Part shown: positions 36,080 to 44,752 of the stretch, piece after piece
How the letters are laid out: each line of letters begins with the position of its first letter
Numbering within the stretch: the first letter of the stretch is position 1
Assembly: GCA_964626405.1 (NCBI GenBank)
Contig: CAZVFE010000002.1
Location: 1 to 57,523 of the forward strand
Reading direction: 5' to 3'
DNA from: CAZVFE01 sp964626405
GTDB lineage: Bacteria > Bacteroidota > Bacteroidia > Cytophagales > Spirosomataceae
Length of the DNA stretch: 57,523 bases
The notes under the pieces: model-generated
What the model was told of the DNA's origin: nothing
What the model saw: only the letters and a program-made list of their open reading frames with translations
The model's database searches: none
Made by a program: the position numbers and the translations under genes

Positions 36080-36096
36080 TATAAAAATAATACTAA

Positions 36097-36120
36097 AAAC
36101 TTTGAAACATTTTAAAGTTT
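36097..36120. promoter_or_regulatory. Palindromic operator candidate of the TetR/RND operon
   Basis: AAACTTT (36097-36103) and AAAGTTT (36114-36120) are perfect 7-bp arms around a 10-nt core that is itself largely symmetric (20 of 24 positions palindromic overall). It covers the -33 TTTG at 36101-36104 and most of the promoter spacer, as expected for a repressor that blocks RNA polymerase. Confidence 0.65.
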
Positions 36121-36131
36121 CCATAGTTTTG
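36101..36131 (+). promoter_or_regulatory. Promoter of the tetR-RND efflux operon
   Basis: TTTG (36101-36104), 19 nt, then TAGTTTTG (36124-36131): an ideal match to the Bacteroidota sigma-A promoter. Transcription should start near 36137, about 17 nt before the TTG start of the TetR gene. Confidence 0.8.
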
Positions 36132-36153
36132 CATTCTAGAAAATTAAACTAGA

Positions 36154-36756
36154 TTGGAAAATAGGATTCTTGAATTGGGGACAAAATTATTCTTTCGTTA
36201 CGGTGTAAAAACTGTTACAATGGATGATATTGCCTCAGAATTGGGGATTTCTAAAAAAACAATCTACCAGCATTATCCTGATAAAAATACTCTGGTCACC
36301 CAAGTAGTAGCAACCTTTATAAATCAAGATAAGGAAAAATTCAAATTAGTAGAATCCAATTTTTCAGGAATTTTAGAAAGAATGGTTGCCTATTTTGATT
36401 CCATAAAAATCTTTTTGAAGGATATTAATCCCAAATTATTATTTGAGATTGAAAAATATCATCCTGAAGCCTATAAAATTTTTCGTGAATACAAGGAAAC
36501 TTTTCTTTTTCAAAAATTGGTTAATGATTTAAACGAAGGAATACAAACTGGAATATTTAGAAAGAACATTCCCATTCTTGAAATTGCTAAAATCCGATTA
36601 ACGGAAGTAGAATTAATTTTTAACCCTGATTTTAATGAAGGGTCTGAATTAACTTGGATAGAATTACATGAAACTTTTCAGGAATATTTCATTCATGGAA
36701 TTGCTACAGAAAAGGGATTAGAAAAATATAGAGAATTAACATTAAAAAATAAATAA
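36154..36756 (+). CDS. TetR-family repressor
   Basis: A 200-residue TetR protein starting at TTG 36154, which gives a full-length N-terminus (MENRILELGTKLFFRYG); no upstream ATG fits. The DNA-binding helices read TVTMDDIASELGISKKTIYQHYPDK. The C-terminal ligand-binding domain is helical and not assignable to a ligand. It is the first gene of an RND efflux operon, 1 nt ahead of the tolC-like gene, with a palindrome over its own promoter, so autorepression with induction by a pump substrate is the likely control. The TTG start may keep its translation low. Confidence 0.92.
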   Translation: MENRILELGTKLFFRYGVKTVTMDDIASELGISKKTIYQHYPDKNTLVTQVVATFINQDKEKFKLVESNFSGILERMVAYFDSIKIFLKDINPKLLFEIEKYHPEAYKIFREYKETFLFQKLVNDLNEGIQTGIFRKNIPILEIAKIRLTEVELIFNPDFNEGSELTWIELHETFQEYFIHGIATEKGLEKYRELTLKNK

Positions 36757-36757
36757 T

Positions 36758-38095
36758 ATGATCCGCCTAAGAAATGTATTAATGATTAGTTGGGTATTAA
36801 TTGCAAATCAAGTTCTTGCACAAAAGTATTCTGTTCAAGAGGCGATTGATTTTGCGGTTTCCCACCAAATTACAGTGAAGAATTCAGAATTAGATGTATC
36901 CTCTGCAGATGCAAAAATTAAAGAGATTTTATCTACTGGTTTACCTCAAATTAATTCAAATTTGATGTACAATAAGAATTTAATTATTCAAAAAGCATTT
37001 GTTCCTGCAAATATTTTTAACCCCAATGCAAAAGAAGGGGAGGTTGCAGAATTGGCATTTGGAGTAAAGAATTTAGCGAATGCAAGTGTTGGATTAAGTC
37101 AGCTTTTGTTTGATGGCTCCTATTTAATTGGTTTAAAAGCCTCTTCAGTTTATAAGGAATTAGCTGTTAAAAACTATAAAGCTAGTAAAATTACCGTTGC
37201 GGAGAATGTTTCTAAGGCCTATTATGTTGTTTTGGTAAGTCGCAAACAATTGGATTTAATGAAATTTAATCTTGAACGTTTGGAAAAATTATATTCAGAT
37301 ACCAAAGCAATGTTTGAACAAGGCTTTGTGGAGAAAATTGATGTTCAGCGTATTGAGGTTCAATTAAATAATTTAAAATCAGAAACTGAAAATATTTCTA
37401 GATCGCAAGCATTGGGAGAGGTTTTATTGAAATTCCAAATGGGGTATCCTCTTGATGAACAAATTATTCTTACGGATAATCTAGAGGGAGTTCAGTCTGA
37501 ATTTATGGAAGAAATCTCCAGTCCTTTCGATATAAATAATCGTATTGAGTATTCAATTTTAAAAACTCAGGAGAATTTAGCTGAACTAAATATTAAGAAT
37601 TTTAAAGCAGGTTATTTGCCAAGATTATCTCTTAGTACAAATTATGGATATAATACTGGTAGAATAAATGCGAGGGATATTTTTACTGAAAAATGGTTTA
37701 ATAATGCTGCAATAGGAGTTAGTTTACAGATTCCTATATTCGATGGGTTCAATAAAAAATATAAAATTGTTCAAGCGAATAATGATTTGAAAAAGGTCCG
37801 TCAAAGTTTTAGTCTTTTAGAGAGTTCAATTGAATTAGAAAGAAAACAAGCAAATGTAAATTTAGAAAATGCTGTTTCAAATTTAAGACAGCAAAAAGGA
37901 AATTTAGATTTAGCAAATGAAATCTTTGCTGTTTCTCAAGAAAAATATCAAGAAGGTGTTGGCTCAAATTTAGAGGTCTTAAATGCGCAAGCATCTGTGA
38001 AAGAATCGCAAACAAATTATTTTTCTGCTTTATATAATGCCCTTATAGCCAAGGTTAGTTTAGAAAAAGCGAATGGTACACTTTACAACGAATAG
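36758..38095 (+). CDS. TolC-family outer-membrane channel of an RND pump
   Basis: A 445-residue outer-membrane efflux protein with a signal peptide (ending NQVLAQ). OEP repeats begin YSVQEAIDFAVSHQITVKNSELDV and the second half has QIPIFDGFNKKYKI. The long coiled coils around 160-240 and 350-430 are typical, with the tip motif KYQEGVGSNLEVLNAQ. It is directly followed by the adaptor and pump genes and so is the dedicated channel of this system. Confidence 0.93.
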   Translation: MIRLRNVLMISWVLIANQVLAQKYSVQEAIDFAVSHQITVKNSELDVSSADAKIKEILSTGLPQINSNLMYNKNLIIQKAFVPANIFNPNAKEGEVAELAFGVKNLANASVGLSQLLFDGSYLIGLKASSVYKELAVKNYKASKITVAENVSKAYYVVLVSRKQLDLMKFNLERLEKLYSDTKAMFEQGFVEKIDVQRIEVQLNNLKSETENISRSQALGEVLLKFQMGYPLDEQIILTDNLEGVQSEFMEEISSPFDINNRIEYSILKTQENLAELNIKNFKAGYLPRLSLSTNYGYNTGRINARDIFTEKWFNNAAIGVSLQIPIFDGFNKKYKIVQANNDLKKVRQSFSLLESSIELERKQANVNLENAVSNLRQQKGNLDLANEIFAVSQEKYQEGVGSNLEVLNAQASVKESQTNYFSALYNALIAKVSLEKANGTLYNE

Positions 38096-38114
38096 AAATA
38101 TTTAAAATATAAAA

Positions 38115-39224
38115 ATGAAAAAGTTTTCAATCATCCTAAGTAGTATTTTACTTTTTGCAGCATGTTCTCAAGAGGTAGATAAGAATCAAGAATTGGCAGA
38201 ATTAAAGGTTCAAGCACAAGAGATTCAATTAAAAATTAAGCAATTAGAAAATGAAATTGGCAATAGTGGTTCCAATTCTGTTGAAAAGGTAGTACCAGTT
38301 GTGGTTTCTCCTTTAAGTCCTCTAGATTTTAAACATATGATAGAATCCCAAGGAATGGTAGAGGCAGAGAACTCAGTTTTAATCTCGGCTAAGGCTCCTG
38401 GTTCAATTGTAACTCTAAATATCAAAGAGGGAGATTATGTTAAGAAAGGTCAGCTTGTGGCAATTATTGATAATAAATTGGTTCGTGAGCAATTGGCGGA
38501 ACTTAAATATCAATTGGATGTTGCGAAGGTAGTTTATGAAAAGCAAAAAGCTCTTTGGGACCAAAAAATAGGTACTGAAATCCAGTATATTAATGCAAAG
38601 GCAAGTTTTGAATCTTTAAGTAAGCGTTTAACAACCTTAAATGCCCAATTAGATTTATATAATGTATTTTCTCCTATTTCTGGTGTAATTGAGAGAGTAA
38701 ATCAAAAAGAAGGGGAAATAGCTTCTCCAGGAATGCCAATTGCACAGATAATTAATCTAAACGATTTAAAAGTTGTATCACATGTGTCAGATACCTTCTT
38801 GGGTACAGTAAACAAAGGAGATGAAGTTGTTATGAATTTTCCAGATATCAATAAGGAAATAAAAGGTAGAATATCTTTTGTTGGAAATTTGGTGAATCCT
38901 GCAACTAGAACTTTTGATATTGAGGTGAATATTCCAAGTTCAAATCAATTCCATCCAAATCAATATGCGGTTGTGAAAATCAATGATATTACCTTAAATA
39001 AAGCTTTGGTAATCGACCAAAATTTAGTTCAAATTACGGAAAAAGGAAATTTGATTTATGTGGCAGAACAAAAAGATGGTAAGAATATTGCGATCTCTAA
39101 ACAGGTAGAATTAGGATTATCTTATAATGGACAAGTTGAGATAAAATCTGGTTTAGAACCTGGAGACCAAATCATTACTACAGGTTACCAAGATGTAGTA
39201 GATGGTACTCAAATTTCATTTTAA
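38115..39224 (+). CDS. RND efflux periplasmic adaptor lipoprotein
   Basis: A 369-residue membrane-fusion protein with a lipobox (LLFAAC) and a short coiled coil (about 25-50) before the barrel-sandwich domain. Lipoyl-type motifs are SAKAPGSIVTLNIKEGDYV and YNVFSPISGVIERVNQKEGEIA. The beta-barrel domain has VVMNFPDINKEIKGRISFVG, and the C-terminus has LEPGDQIITTGYQDVVDG. Lipid anchoring is normal for HAE-type RND adaptors. It bridges the TolC-like channel and the pump encoded on either side. Confidence 0.93.
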   Translation: MKKFSIILSSILLFAACSQEVDKNQELAELKVQAQEIQLKIKQLENEIGNSGSNSVEKVVPVVVSPLSPLDFKHMIESQGMVEAENSVLISAKAPGSIVTLNIKEGDYVKKGQLVAIIDNKLVREQLAELKYQLDVAKVVYEKQKALWDQKIGTEIQYINAKASFESLSKRLTTLNAQLDLYNVFSPISGVIERVNQKEGEIASPGMPIAQIINLNDLKVVSHVSDTFLGTVNKGDEVVMNFPDINKEIKGRISFVGNLVNPATRTFDIEVNIPSSNQFHPNQYAVVKINDITLNKALVIDQNLVQITEKGNLIYVAEQKDGKNIAISKQVELGLSYNGQVEIKSGLEPGDQIITTGYQDVVDGTQISF

Positions 39225-39250
39225 TTCAATTCGCTTAAGTAGAAAAAATT

Positions 39251-42200
39251 ATGGAGAATAATGAAAATAAAAAAGGTGGATTGATATATAATATGGTTGC
39301 TTGGTTGACAAGCAATCGGACTACGGTATATTTATTTACTTTTATTGTATTATTAGCGGGATTTTCGATTTATCGTTCCCTACCAAAAGAACAGTTTCCT
39401 GATATTGTTGTACCTCAAATGTATGTACAAACAGTATATGCTGGGGCAACTCCAGTAGATATAGAAAATACCATTACCAAACCAATTGAAAAACAATTAA
39501 AGGGGGTGAATGGGATTAAGCGAGTGACTTCGAATTCCCTTCAAGATGTTTCAGTCATTCTAGTTGAATTCAATACGGATGTTGAGGTGCCAGTTGCTAA
39601 GCAAAAAACACAGGACGCTGTTGATAAATCTATACCCGATTTGCCAACTGATTTAACTCAACAGCCAACGGTAACTGAAGTAAGTTTCTCTGAATTTCCA
39701 ATCATGAATATCAATATTTCAGGGAATTTTCCTTTGAATAAATTGAAGAAATTTGCGGAAGATTTACAAGATGAAATAGAATCTCTATCAGAAATTAATC
39801 GCGTTGATATTGTTGGAGCATTAAATAGAGAGATTCAAATAAATGTTGATATCAATAAAATGAAGTCGTATGGTTTAACATTTTATGATATTCAGACAGT
39901 TGTTCAAAACGAAAATATTAATATTTCTGGTGGGGATTTATCAGTAAATGGAGTTAGAAGGTCTATTCGTTTGGCTTCAGAATTTAAATCCATTCCACAA
40001 ATTCAAAATTTAATTGTACGTTCTGGCACAGGGGCGGTTGTTCGTTTAGGTGATATCGCTGATGTGAAAGATGGATTCGAAGAGCAACAAGATTTTGCTA
40101 GATTAAATAATAAATCAGTAATTACCTTAAATATCATAAAACGTTCAGGTGCCAATTTAGTGGAAGCCTCGGATAAGATTCAGGAAATTATTGGGGATTA
40201 TAAGGAAAACGTTTTCCCGGGTGGTTTAGATGTTTCAGTTACAGCAGACCAGTCTGAGAGAACCCGTTCAGATTTAGCAGATTTGGTTTCAACCGTTGTA
40301 TTGGGATTCGTATTCGTGGTAATTGTTTTAATGTTCTTTATGGGTGTTAGAGATGCAATTTTCGTTGCATTATCGGTTCCTTTATCTGCATTATTGGCAT
40401 TTTTATTCATGCCTCAATTAGATTTTACTCTAAATACCATCGTCTTATTTGCCTTTTTATTGGGACTTGGAATTGTGGTAGATGATGCAATTGTGGTAAT
40501 TGAAAACTCCCACCGTATTTTCAATACAGATAAAAAATTAAGTATCGTAGAGGCTGTAAAAACCGCTGCTTCAGAGGTTTTTGCTCCAGTATTATCAGGA
40601 ACATTGACCACCATCTCTCCGTTTTTGCCATTATTGTTCTGGCCAGGAATTGTGGGTGAATTCATGAAGTTCTTACCTATAACCTTAATTTTGACTCTTT
40701 TTGCTTCCTTATTTGTGGCATATGTTATGAATCCTGTATTTGCAGTAACTTTTATGAAACGCCAGGAAGAAGAATTAGAGGAAGGTAAAAATCCTACTTT
40801 CAAAGCTATTAAAAGGCCTTTGATTATAATGGGAATTATTGCCTTATTAGCATATTTAATAGGATCAACTTCTGGAAATATTGGTTATGGAAATTTCATG
40901 GTCTTGATAATTGGATTATATTTATCCAATCATTATTTCATTACACCAAAATTAATTATTCCATTCCAGGAATCCGTATTACCGCGTTTTAAGAATGCTT
41001 ATAGAAATTTAATTAGAAAGGTTTTAATCAAGAGAAATGCAATATTAGTAGTAATTGGAGCTTTCGGATTATTAATTTTCTCCTTCGTATTTGTGGGAAT
41101 TGTAAAACCGAAGGTGATTTTCTTCCCATCTGGTGATCCGGATTATATTTATATGTATAATAAATTACCAATAGGAACGGATGCTCGTGTTACGGATTCT
41201 GTTACAAAGCAAATTGAGGCTCGTGTTTTTGATTTCTTAGAAAAAGAGAATTTAAGGCCAATTGTCAATTCAGTTATTTCCAATGTTGGTAAGAATGCGG
41301 GTGATCCAATGAAACCAGATCGTACTGCTACCCCACATAAGTCTAAAGTAACCATTGCTTTTGAAAAAGTAAATTTACGGAATGGAATTTCTACCCAAGA
41401 GGTATTGGATAAATTACAAAAAGATTTTATTTCCAAACCAATTCCTGGCTTAGAGATGTCCATTGAGCGTGAACGTAATGGGCCTCCAACGGGTAAACCA
41501 GTGACTATAGAAATCGCTGGAGATGATTTCAAGACCTTATTAGAATTGGAGAAAAAAGTTCGTGAAGAAATTAATCTTTCAGGAATTGAAGGTATTCAAG
41601 AATTAAAGTCTGATTTAATTACGAATAAGCCCGAAATCATTATTGATGTAGATAGAACGAAGGCCTCTAGAGAGGGGATTTCCTCTGCTACTGTAGCTAT
41701 GGCAATTCGTACCGCCTTATTTGGTTCAGAAGTTTCTAAATTTAGGGATTTGAAGGATGAGTATCCAATTCAATTGAGATTGAAGGAGGAGAATCGTTCT
41801 CAGATAAATCGTTTATTGTCTATGAATATTACTTTCCGTGATATGAACATGGGGGGAGTATTGCGTCAGGTGCCAATAAATTCTGTAGCGGATATTTATT
41901 ATACAACCACCTTCTCTCAAATCAATCGTAAAAACAATGAACGTTTAGTGACATTATCTTCGGATGTTTTACAAGGATATAATGCCAATGCAATAGTACA
42001 AGAATTGTCAAGTCTATTTCAAACTATCGATGTGCCAGGAGGATACACGATCCGTATGGGAGGAGAGCAAGAGGATCAAAAAGAATCCATGGAATTCTTG
42101 TCGGGAGCATTTATTGCTGCTTTAGTATTAATTTTCTTAATCTTAGCTACTCAATTTAATTCGATTATAAAACCATTTATAATTTTTGGAACGATCGTAT

Positions 42201-42658
42201 TATCCTTAATTGGGGTATTCCTAGGTTTTGGAATTTTTGGAATGGATTTTTCAGTAGTCATGTCTGGAGTAGGTATTATTGCCTTAGCCGGAATTGTGGT
42301 GAAAAATGGAATTTTATTGATTGAATTCATTGAAGAATTACGCTTTAAAAGAGGGATGGATTTGAAGGAAGCCATTATTGAGGCGGGAGGTATTCGTCTT
42401 ACGCCAGTATTGTTAACTGCTTCATCTGCTGTATTAGGTTTAATTCCATTGGCCTTAGGATTAAGTATTAATTTTGAAACTTTATTCACCGAGCTAGATC
42501 CTCAAATTTTCTTTGGAGCTGAATCTTCCGTTTTCTGGGAAATTTTAGCATGGACAATCATCTTTGGGTTGACTTTTTCAACCATATTGACCTTGGTAGT
42601 AGTACCATGTATGTATTATGTTATTGAGAAATTGAAATTGAGAATTCAAAAAAGATGA
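39251..42658 (+). CDS. RND-type proton-driven efflux pump
   Basis: A 1135-residue inner-membrane pump, longer than the usual ~1030-1050. Proton-relay aspartates are in GLGIVVDDAIVVIEN (TM4). The repeated porter domains show TNSLQDVSVILVEF and GPPTGKPVTIEIAGDDF, and TM10-12 contain GIIALAGIVVKNGILLIEF and GIRLTPVLLTASSAVLGLIPLA. The extra length comes partly from a segment at about residues 500-590 with two added hydrophobic stretches (PLIIMGIIALLAYLIG and FMVLIIGLYL) between TM6 and TM7. HAE1-like; substrates (drugs, bile-like compounds, lipids) cannot be predicted. Its stop overlaps the start of the next gene. Confidence 0.95.
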   Translation: MENNENKKGGLIYNMVAWLTSNRTTVYLFTFIVLLAGFSIYRSLPKEQFPDIVVPQMYVQTVYAGATPVDIENTITKPIEKQLKGVNGIKRVTSNSLQDVSVILVEFNTDVEVPVAKQKTQDAVDKSIPDLPTDLTQQPTVTEVSFSEFPIMNINISGNFPLNKLKKFAEDLQDEIESLSEINRVDIVGALNREIQINVDINKMKSYGLTFYDIQTVVQNENINISGGDLSVNGVRRSIRLASEFKSIPQIQNLIVRSGTGAVVRLGDIADVKDGFEEQQDFARLNNKSVITLNIIKRSGANLVEASDKIQEIIGDYKENVFPGGLDVSVTADQSERTRSDLADLVSTVVLGFVFVVIVLMFFMGVRDAIFVALSVPLSALLAFLFMPQLDFTLNTIVLFAFLLGLGIVVDDAIVVIENSHRIFNTDKKLSIVEAVKTAASEVFAPVLSGTLTTISPFLPLLFWPGIVGEFMKFLPITLILTLFASLFVAYVMNPVFAVTFMKRQEEELEEGKNPTFKAIKRPLIIMGIIALLAYLIGSTSGNIGYGNFMVLIIGLYLSNHYFITPKLIIPFQESVLPRFKNAYRNLIRKVLIKRNAILVVIGAFGLLIFSFVFVGIVKPKVIFFPSGDPDYIYMYNKLPIGTDARVTDSVTKQIEARVFDFLEKENLRPIVNSVISNVGKNAGDPMKPDRTATPHKSKVTIAFEKVNLRNGISTQEVLDKLQKDFISKPIPGLEMSIERERNGPPTGKPVTIEIAGDDFKTLLELEKKVREEINLSGIEGIQELKSDLITNKPEIIIDVDRTKASREGISSATVAMAIRTALFGSEVSKFRDLKDEYPIQLRLKEENRSQINRLLSMNITFRDMNMGGVLRQVPINSVADIYYTTTFSQINRKNNERLVTLSSDVLQGYNANAIVQELSSLFQTIDVPGGYTIRMGGEQEDQKESMEFLSGAFIAALVLIFLILATQFNSIIKPFIIFGTIVLSLIGVFLGFGIFGMDFSVVMSGVGIIALAGIVVKNGILLIEFIEELRFKRGMDLKEAIIEAGGIRLTPVLLTASSAVLGLIPLALGLSINFETLFTELDPQIFFGAESSVFWEILAWTIIFGLTFSTILTLVVVPCMYYVIEKLKLRIQKR

Positions 42659-43074
42659 CTTTAGATAAAATAACCATTCAAGCAGAGGTAGCAGTAGAAA
42701 AGTCAAAATTATGGGATTATTATACCCTACCTGAACATATAATAAATTGGAATTTTGCAGACCCATCATGGCATTGCCCAAGGGCTTCCAATAATATGAT
42801 TATTGGAGGAGAATACAATGCAAGAATGGAAGCGAAAGACGGAAGTTTTGGATTTGATTTTATCGCTTATTATTCTGAAATCAATCCGGGAGAAAATTTT
42901 ATTTATGAATTTGCAGGAAGAGTGGTAAGTGTTTCTTTTTCAGAAATAGAATCCGAAAAAACGCTAATAACCATAATTTTTGATCCAGAAACTGAAAATC
43001 CTATTGATTTACAAAGAAATGGATGGCAAATGATTCTGAATAACTTTAAATATTATGCTGAAGGGATTAATTGA
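42655..43074 (+). CDS. SRPBCC/AHSA1-like protein
   Basis: A 139-residue START-like (SRPBCC) domain protein. The characteristic N-terminus is ITIQAEVAVEKSKLWDYYTLPEHIINWNFADPSWHCPRA. Later segments are FIYEFAGRVVSVSFSE, ITIIFDPE and WQMILNNFKYYAEG. Such proteins bind hydrophobic ligands or assist stress responses; the role here is unknown. ATG overlaps the RND pump stop (ATGA), so it is translated from the efflux mRNA, and it may buffer a pump substrate. Its last 22 nt overlap coaX on the other strand. Confidence 0.85.
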   Translation: MTLDKITIQAEVAVEKSKLWDYYTLPEHIINWNFADPSWHCPRASNNMIIGGEYNARMEAKDGSFGFDFIAYYSEINPGENFIYEFAGRVVSVSFSEIESEKTLITIIFDPETENPIDLQRNGWQMILNNFKYYAEGIN

Positions 43075-43772
43075 ATAAGTCCCTTCCACAATAAATTAGG
43101 TTCGAAAAAAATATCTTTCGAACCTAATTTATCCAAGATGAATTTAGAATCTCCTCCTGTAAGCCAAATTTTAATATTCGGATAATTTTTTCTAGCCCAT
43201 TGAATATAGCCATCTACTTCATATGCAGAGCCATATACCAAACCACTCAGTAAATTTCCTTCGGTATCTTGTCCCATTTCTCCCTCCCAATGTTGTGGAG
43301 GAATATGTGGTAATAGGGCAGTGAAATCATGCATGGATTTTGATTTCATATTTAAACCTGGACTAATCACCCCACCGATGAATTCCTTGTCTGGACTAAC
43401 CAAATTATAGGTTATACAAGAACCCAAACAAATGATAAAATGGTGGCTTTTTGATTCTTCGGCCAAGGCACCTTCGCAAAGTGCTAGTCTATCTAAACCT
43501 AGATTATCCTTCTGATATTCCGTGAGCTTTAAATTAGTTTTTGTATTTCGATCTAATACTTGAAGATTTATTTTATCTCTTAAAAAATCTAAATATTCCT
43601 TAGGTACAGGAATAACAGAACTCAAAATTCCTTTTTCAATTTTATATTCAGACAATAGGTCATTAATTTCTTTCTTATCAAAAGAAGATATAATTCCTTT
43701 ATGAATAATTTCGCCATTTTTGAAAATGGCAAATTTCAATAAAGTATTTCCGAAATCTAGGCCTAAAATCAT
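43053..43772 (-). CDS. coaX: Type III pantothenate kinase with altered catalytic motif
   Basis: A 239-residue ASKHA-fold kinase for the first step of CoA synthesis from pantothenate. The phosphate-binding DFGNTLLKF, GLDRLALCEGA and GGVISPGLNMKSKSMHDFTALLP are typical of CoaX. The motif that is usually D-x-G-T-A/C-x-T reads C115-LGSCITYN, so the conserved Asp is replaced by Cys and Thr by Ser. The replacement could be a lineage variant or reduce activity. The other CoA genes lie directly downstream on the map, which supports the assignment. It overlaps the SRPBCC gene by 22 nt tail to tail. Confidence 0.85.
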   Translation of the reverse strand: MILGLDFGNTLLKFAIFKNGEIIHKGIISSFDKKEINDLLSEYKIEKGILSSVIPVPKEYLDFLRDKINLQVLDRNTKTNLKLTEYQKDNLGLDRLALCEGALAEESKSHHFIICLGSCITYNLVSPDKEFIGGVISPGLNMKSKSMHDFTALLPHIPPQHWEGEMGQDTEGNLLSGLVYGSAYEVDGYIQWARKNYPNIKIWLTGGDSKFILDKLGSKDIFFEPNLLWKGLIQLIPSA

Positions 43773-43794
43773 ATATTTTTAATATTTCGTAAAA

Positions 43795-44358
43795 TTAGGA
43801 AATTATTTGAATATCGTATTTGTCTAATAAACCTGCAAGGCCGTTTGAAGAAAAAATAGCTTTTTTTATGCGGTTATTTTCCGGATTAATTCGGTAATTA
43901 AATGCTGATTGAAAATTTGCTTTTTCTATATTTGTTTGATCAAATATAGTATTTAATAAATCAGAATCTTCAAAAATTGCTTCACTTAAATTGGCTTCTG
44001 AAAAATCGATTTCCTGCATTTGGCAATTTTTGAAATAAGTTTTCTTTAGATTTTTTCGGTAAAAATTTGATTGATTTAATAAAGAATTTTCAAATTTCAA
44101 TTCTAATCCAAAATCCTTTGCATTTGAGAAATTTGCTCCTATTAATTTAGAATCTTTGAAAAGAATATTTTGTAATAGGGTTTGATTGAAATTGGAAAGG
44201 CTAAAATTACAATCCAAGAAACGGCAATCAATAAAATTAATTTCCTTTAAAGAATAATTGGAAAAGTCGCATTGCAAAAATTCACAATTCTCATAATCCC
44301 CTGGATCTAAACTTTTTAGATTTTTGAAGGTTTTATCTAAATAATAACTATTTTCCAT
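43795..44358 (-). CDS. Pentapeptide-repeat protein
   Basis: A 187-residue protein built of A(D/N)LXX-type pentapeptide repeats (for example CDFSNYSLKEINFIDCRFLDCNF, given in parts, and ANLSEAIFEDSDLLNTIFDQTNIEKANF), forming a right-handed quadrilateral beta-helix over about residues 20-165. No signal peptide is present. Proteins of this kind include McbG/QnrB-like DNA mimics, but length alone does not support a gyrase-protecting role. It is divergent from panD, sharing a 43-nt spacer with overlapping promoters. Confidence 0.85.
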   Translation of the reverse strand: MENSYYLDKTFKNLKSLDPGDYENCEFLQCDFSNYSLKEINFIDCRFLDCNFSLSNFNQTLLQNILFKDSKLIGANFSNAKDFGLELKFENSLLNQSNFYRKNLKKTYFKNCQMQEIDFSEANLSEAIFEDSDLLNTIFDQTNIEKANFQSAFNYRINPENNRIKKAIFSSNGLAGLLDKYDIQIIS

Positions 44359-44372
44359 TTAAAATATTTTAT

Positions 44373-44401
44373 TAATTTTGTCATTCTAAAAATCAAAGGT
44401 A
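44373..44401. promoter_or_regulatory. Divergent promoters of panD and the pentapeptide-repeat gene
   Basis: Plus strand: TAATTTTG at 44373-44380 (TAnnTTTG), 22 nt before the panD GTG. Minus strand: TACCTTTG at 44394-44401, 36 nt before the pentapeptide ATG and ending at the base before the panD GTG. The 43-nt spacer leaves no room for separate upstream elements; the two polymerase sites must interfere. Confidence 0.5.
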
Positions 44402-44752
44402 GTGTATAATATAGAGGTTTTAAAATCCAAAGTTCATTTATTAAAGGTTACAGATGCGAATATTGATTATGTTGGGAGCTTAACATTAGACGAAGATTTA
44501 ATGGATGCTGCAAATATGATTGAAAATGAGAAAATCACTGTTTTAAATGTAAACAATGGCGAGCGTTTAGAAACCTATCTTATAAAAGGAGAAAGGGGAA
44601 GCGGAGTAGCCTGTTTAAATGGACCTGCTGCAAGAAAGGCTGTAATAGGAGATACTATCATTGTGATTTCCTATGCATCAATGGATTTTGAAAAGGCAAA
44701 AAGCTTTAAACCATCTATTATTTTTCCAACAAAGGAGAATAAATTGCCTTAA
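44402..44752 (+). CDS. panD: Aspartate 1-decarboxylase
   Basis: A 116-residue pyruvoyl enzyme that makes beta-alanine for pantothenate. The self-processing site is G25-S26 in YVGSLTLD, where Ser becomes the pyruvoyl group. Other family motifs are [45 protein letters not shown] and DTIIVISYA. The start is GTG at 44402, which gives the conserved N-terminus ([12 protein letters not shown]). Its stop overlaps that of panB tail to tail. Pathway neighbours panB, panC, coaBC and coaX are all within 5 kb. Confidence 0.96.
   Translation: MYNIEVLKSKVHLLKVTDANIDYVGSLTLDEDLMDAANMIENEKITVLNVNNGERLETYLIKGERGSGVACLNGPAARKAVIGDTIIVISYASMDFEKAKSFKPSIIFPTKENKLP

Noticed and set aside
40198..42489. Minus-strand frames of 70-129 residues across the RND gene
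   Set aside because: Frame shadows of a large, well-defined pump gene; low-complexity content with no start context.
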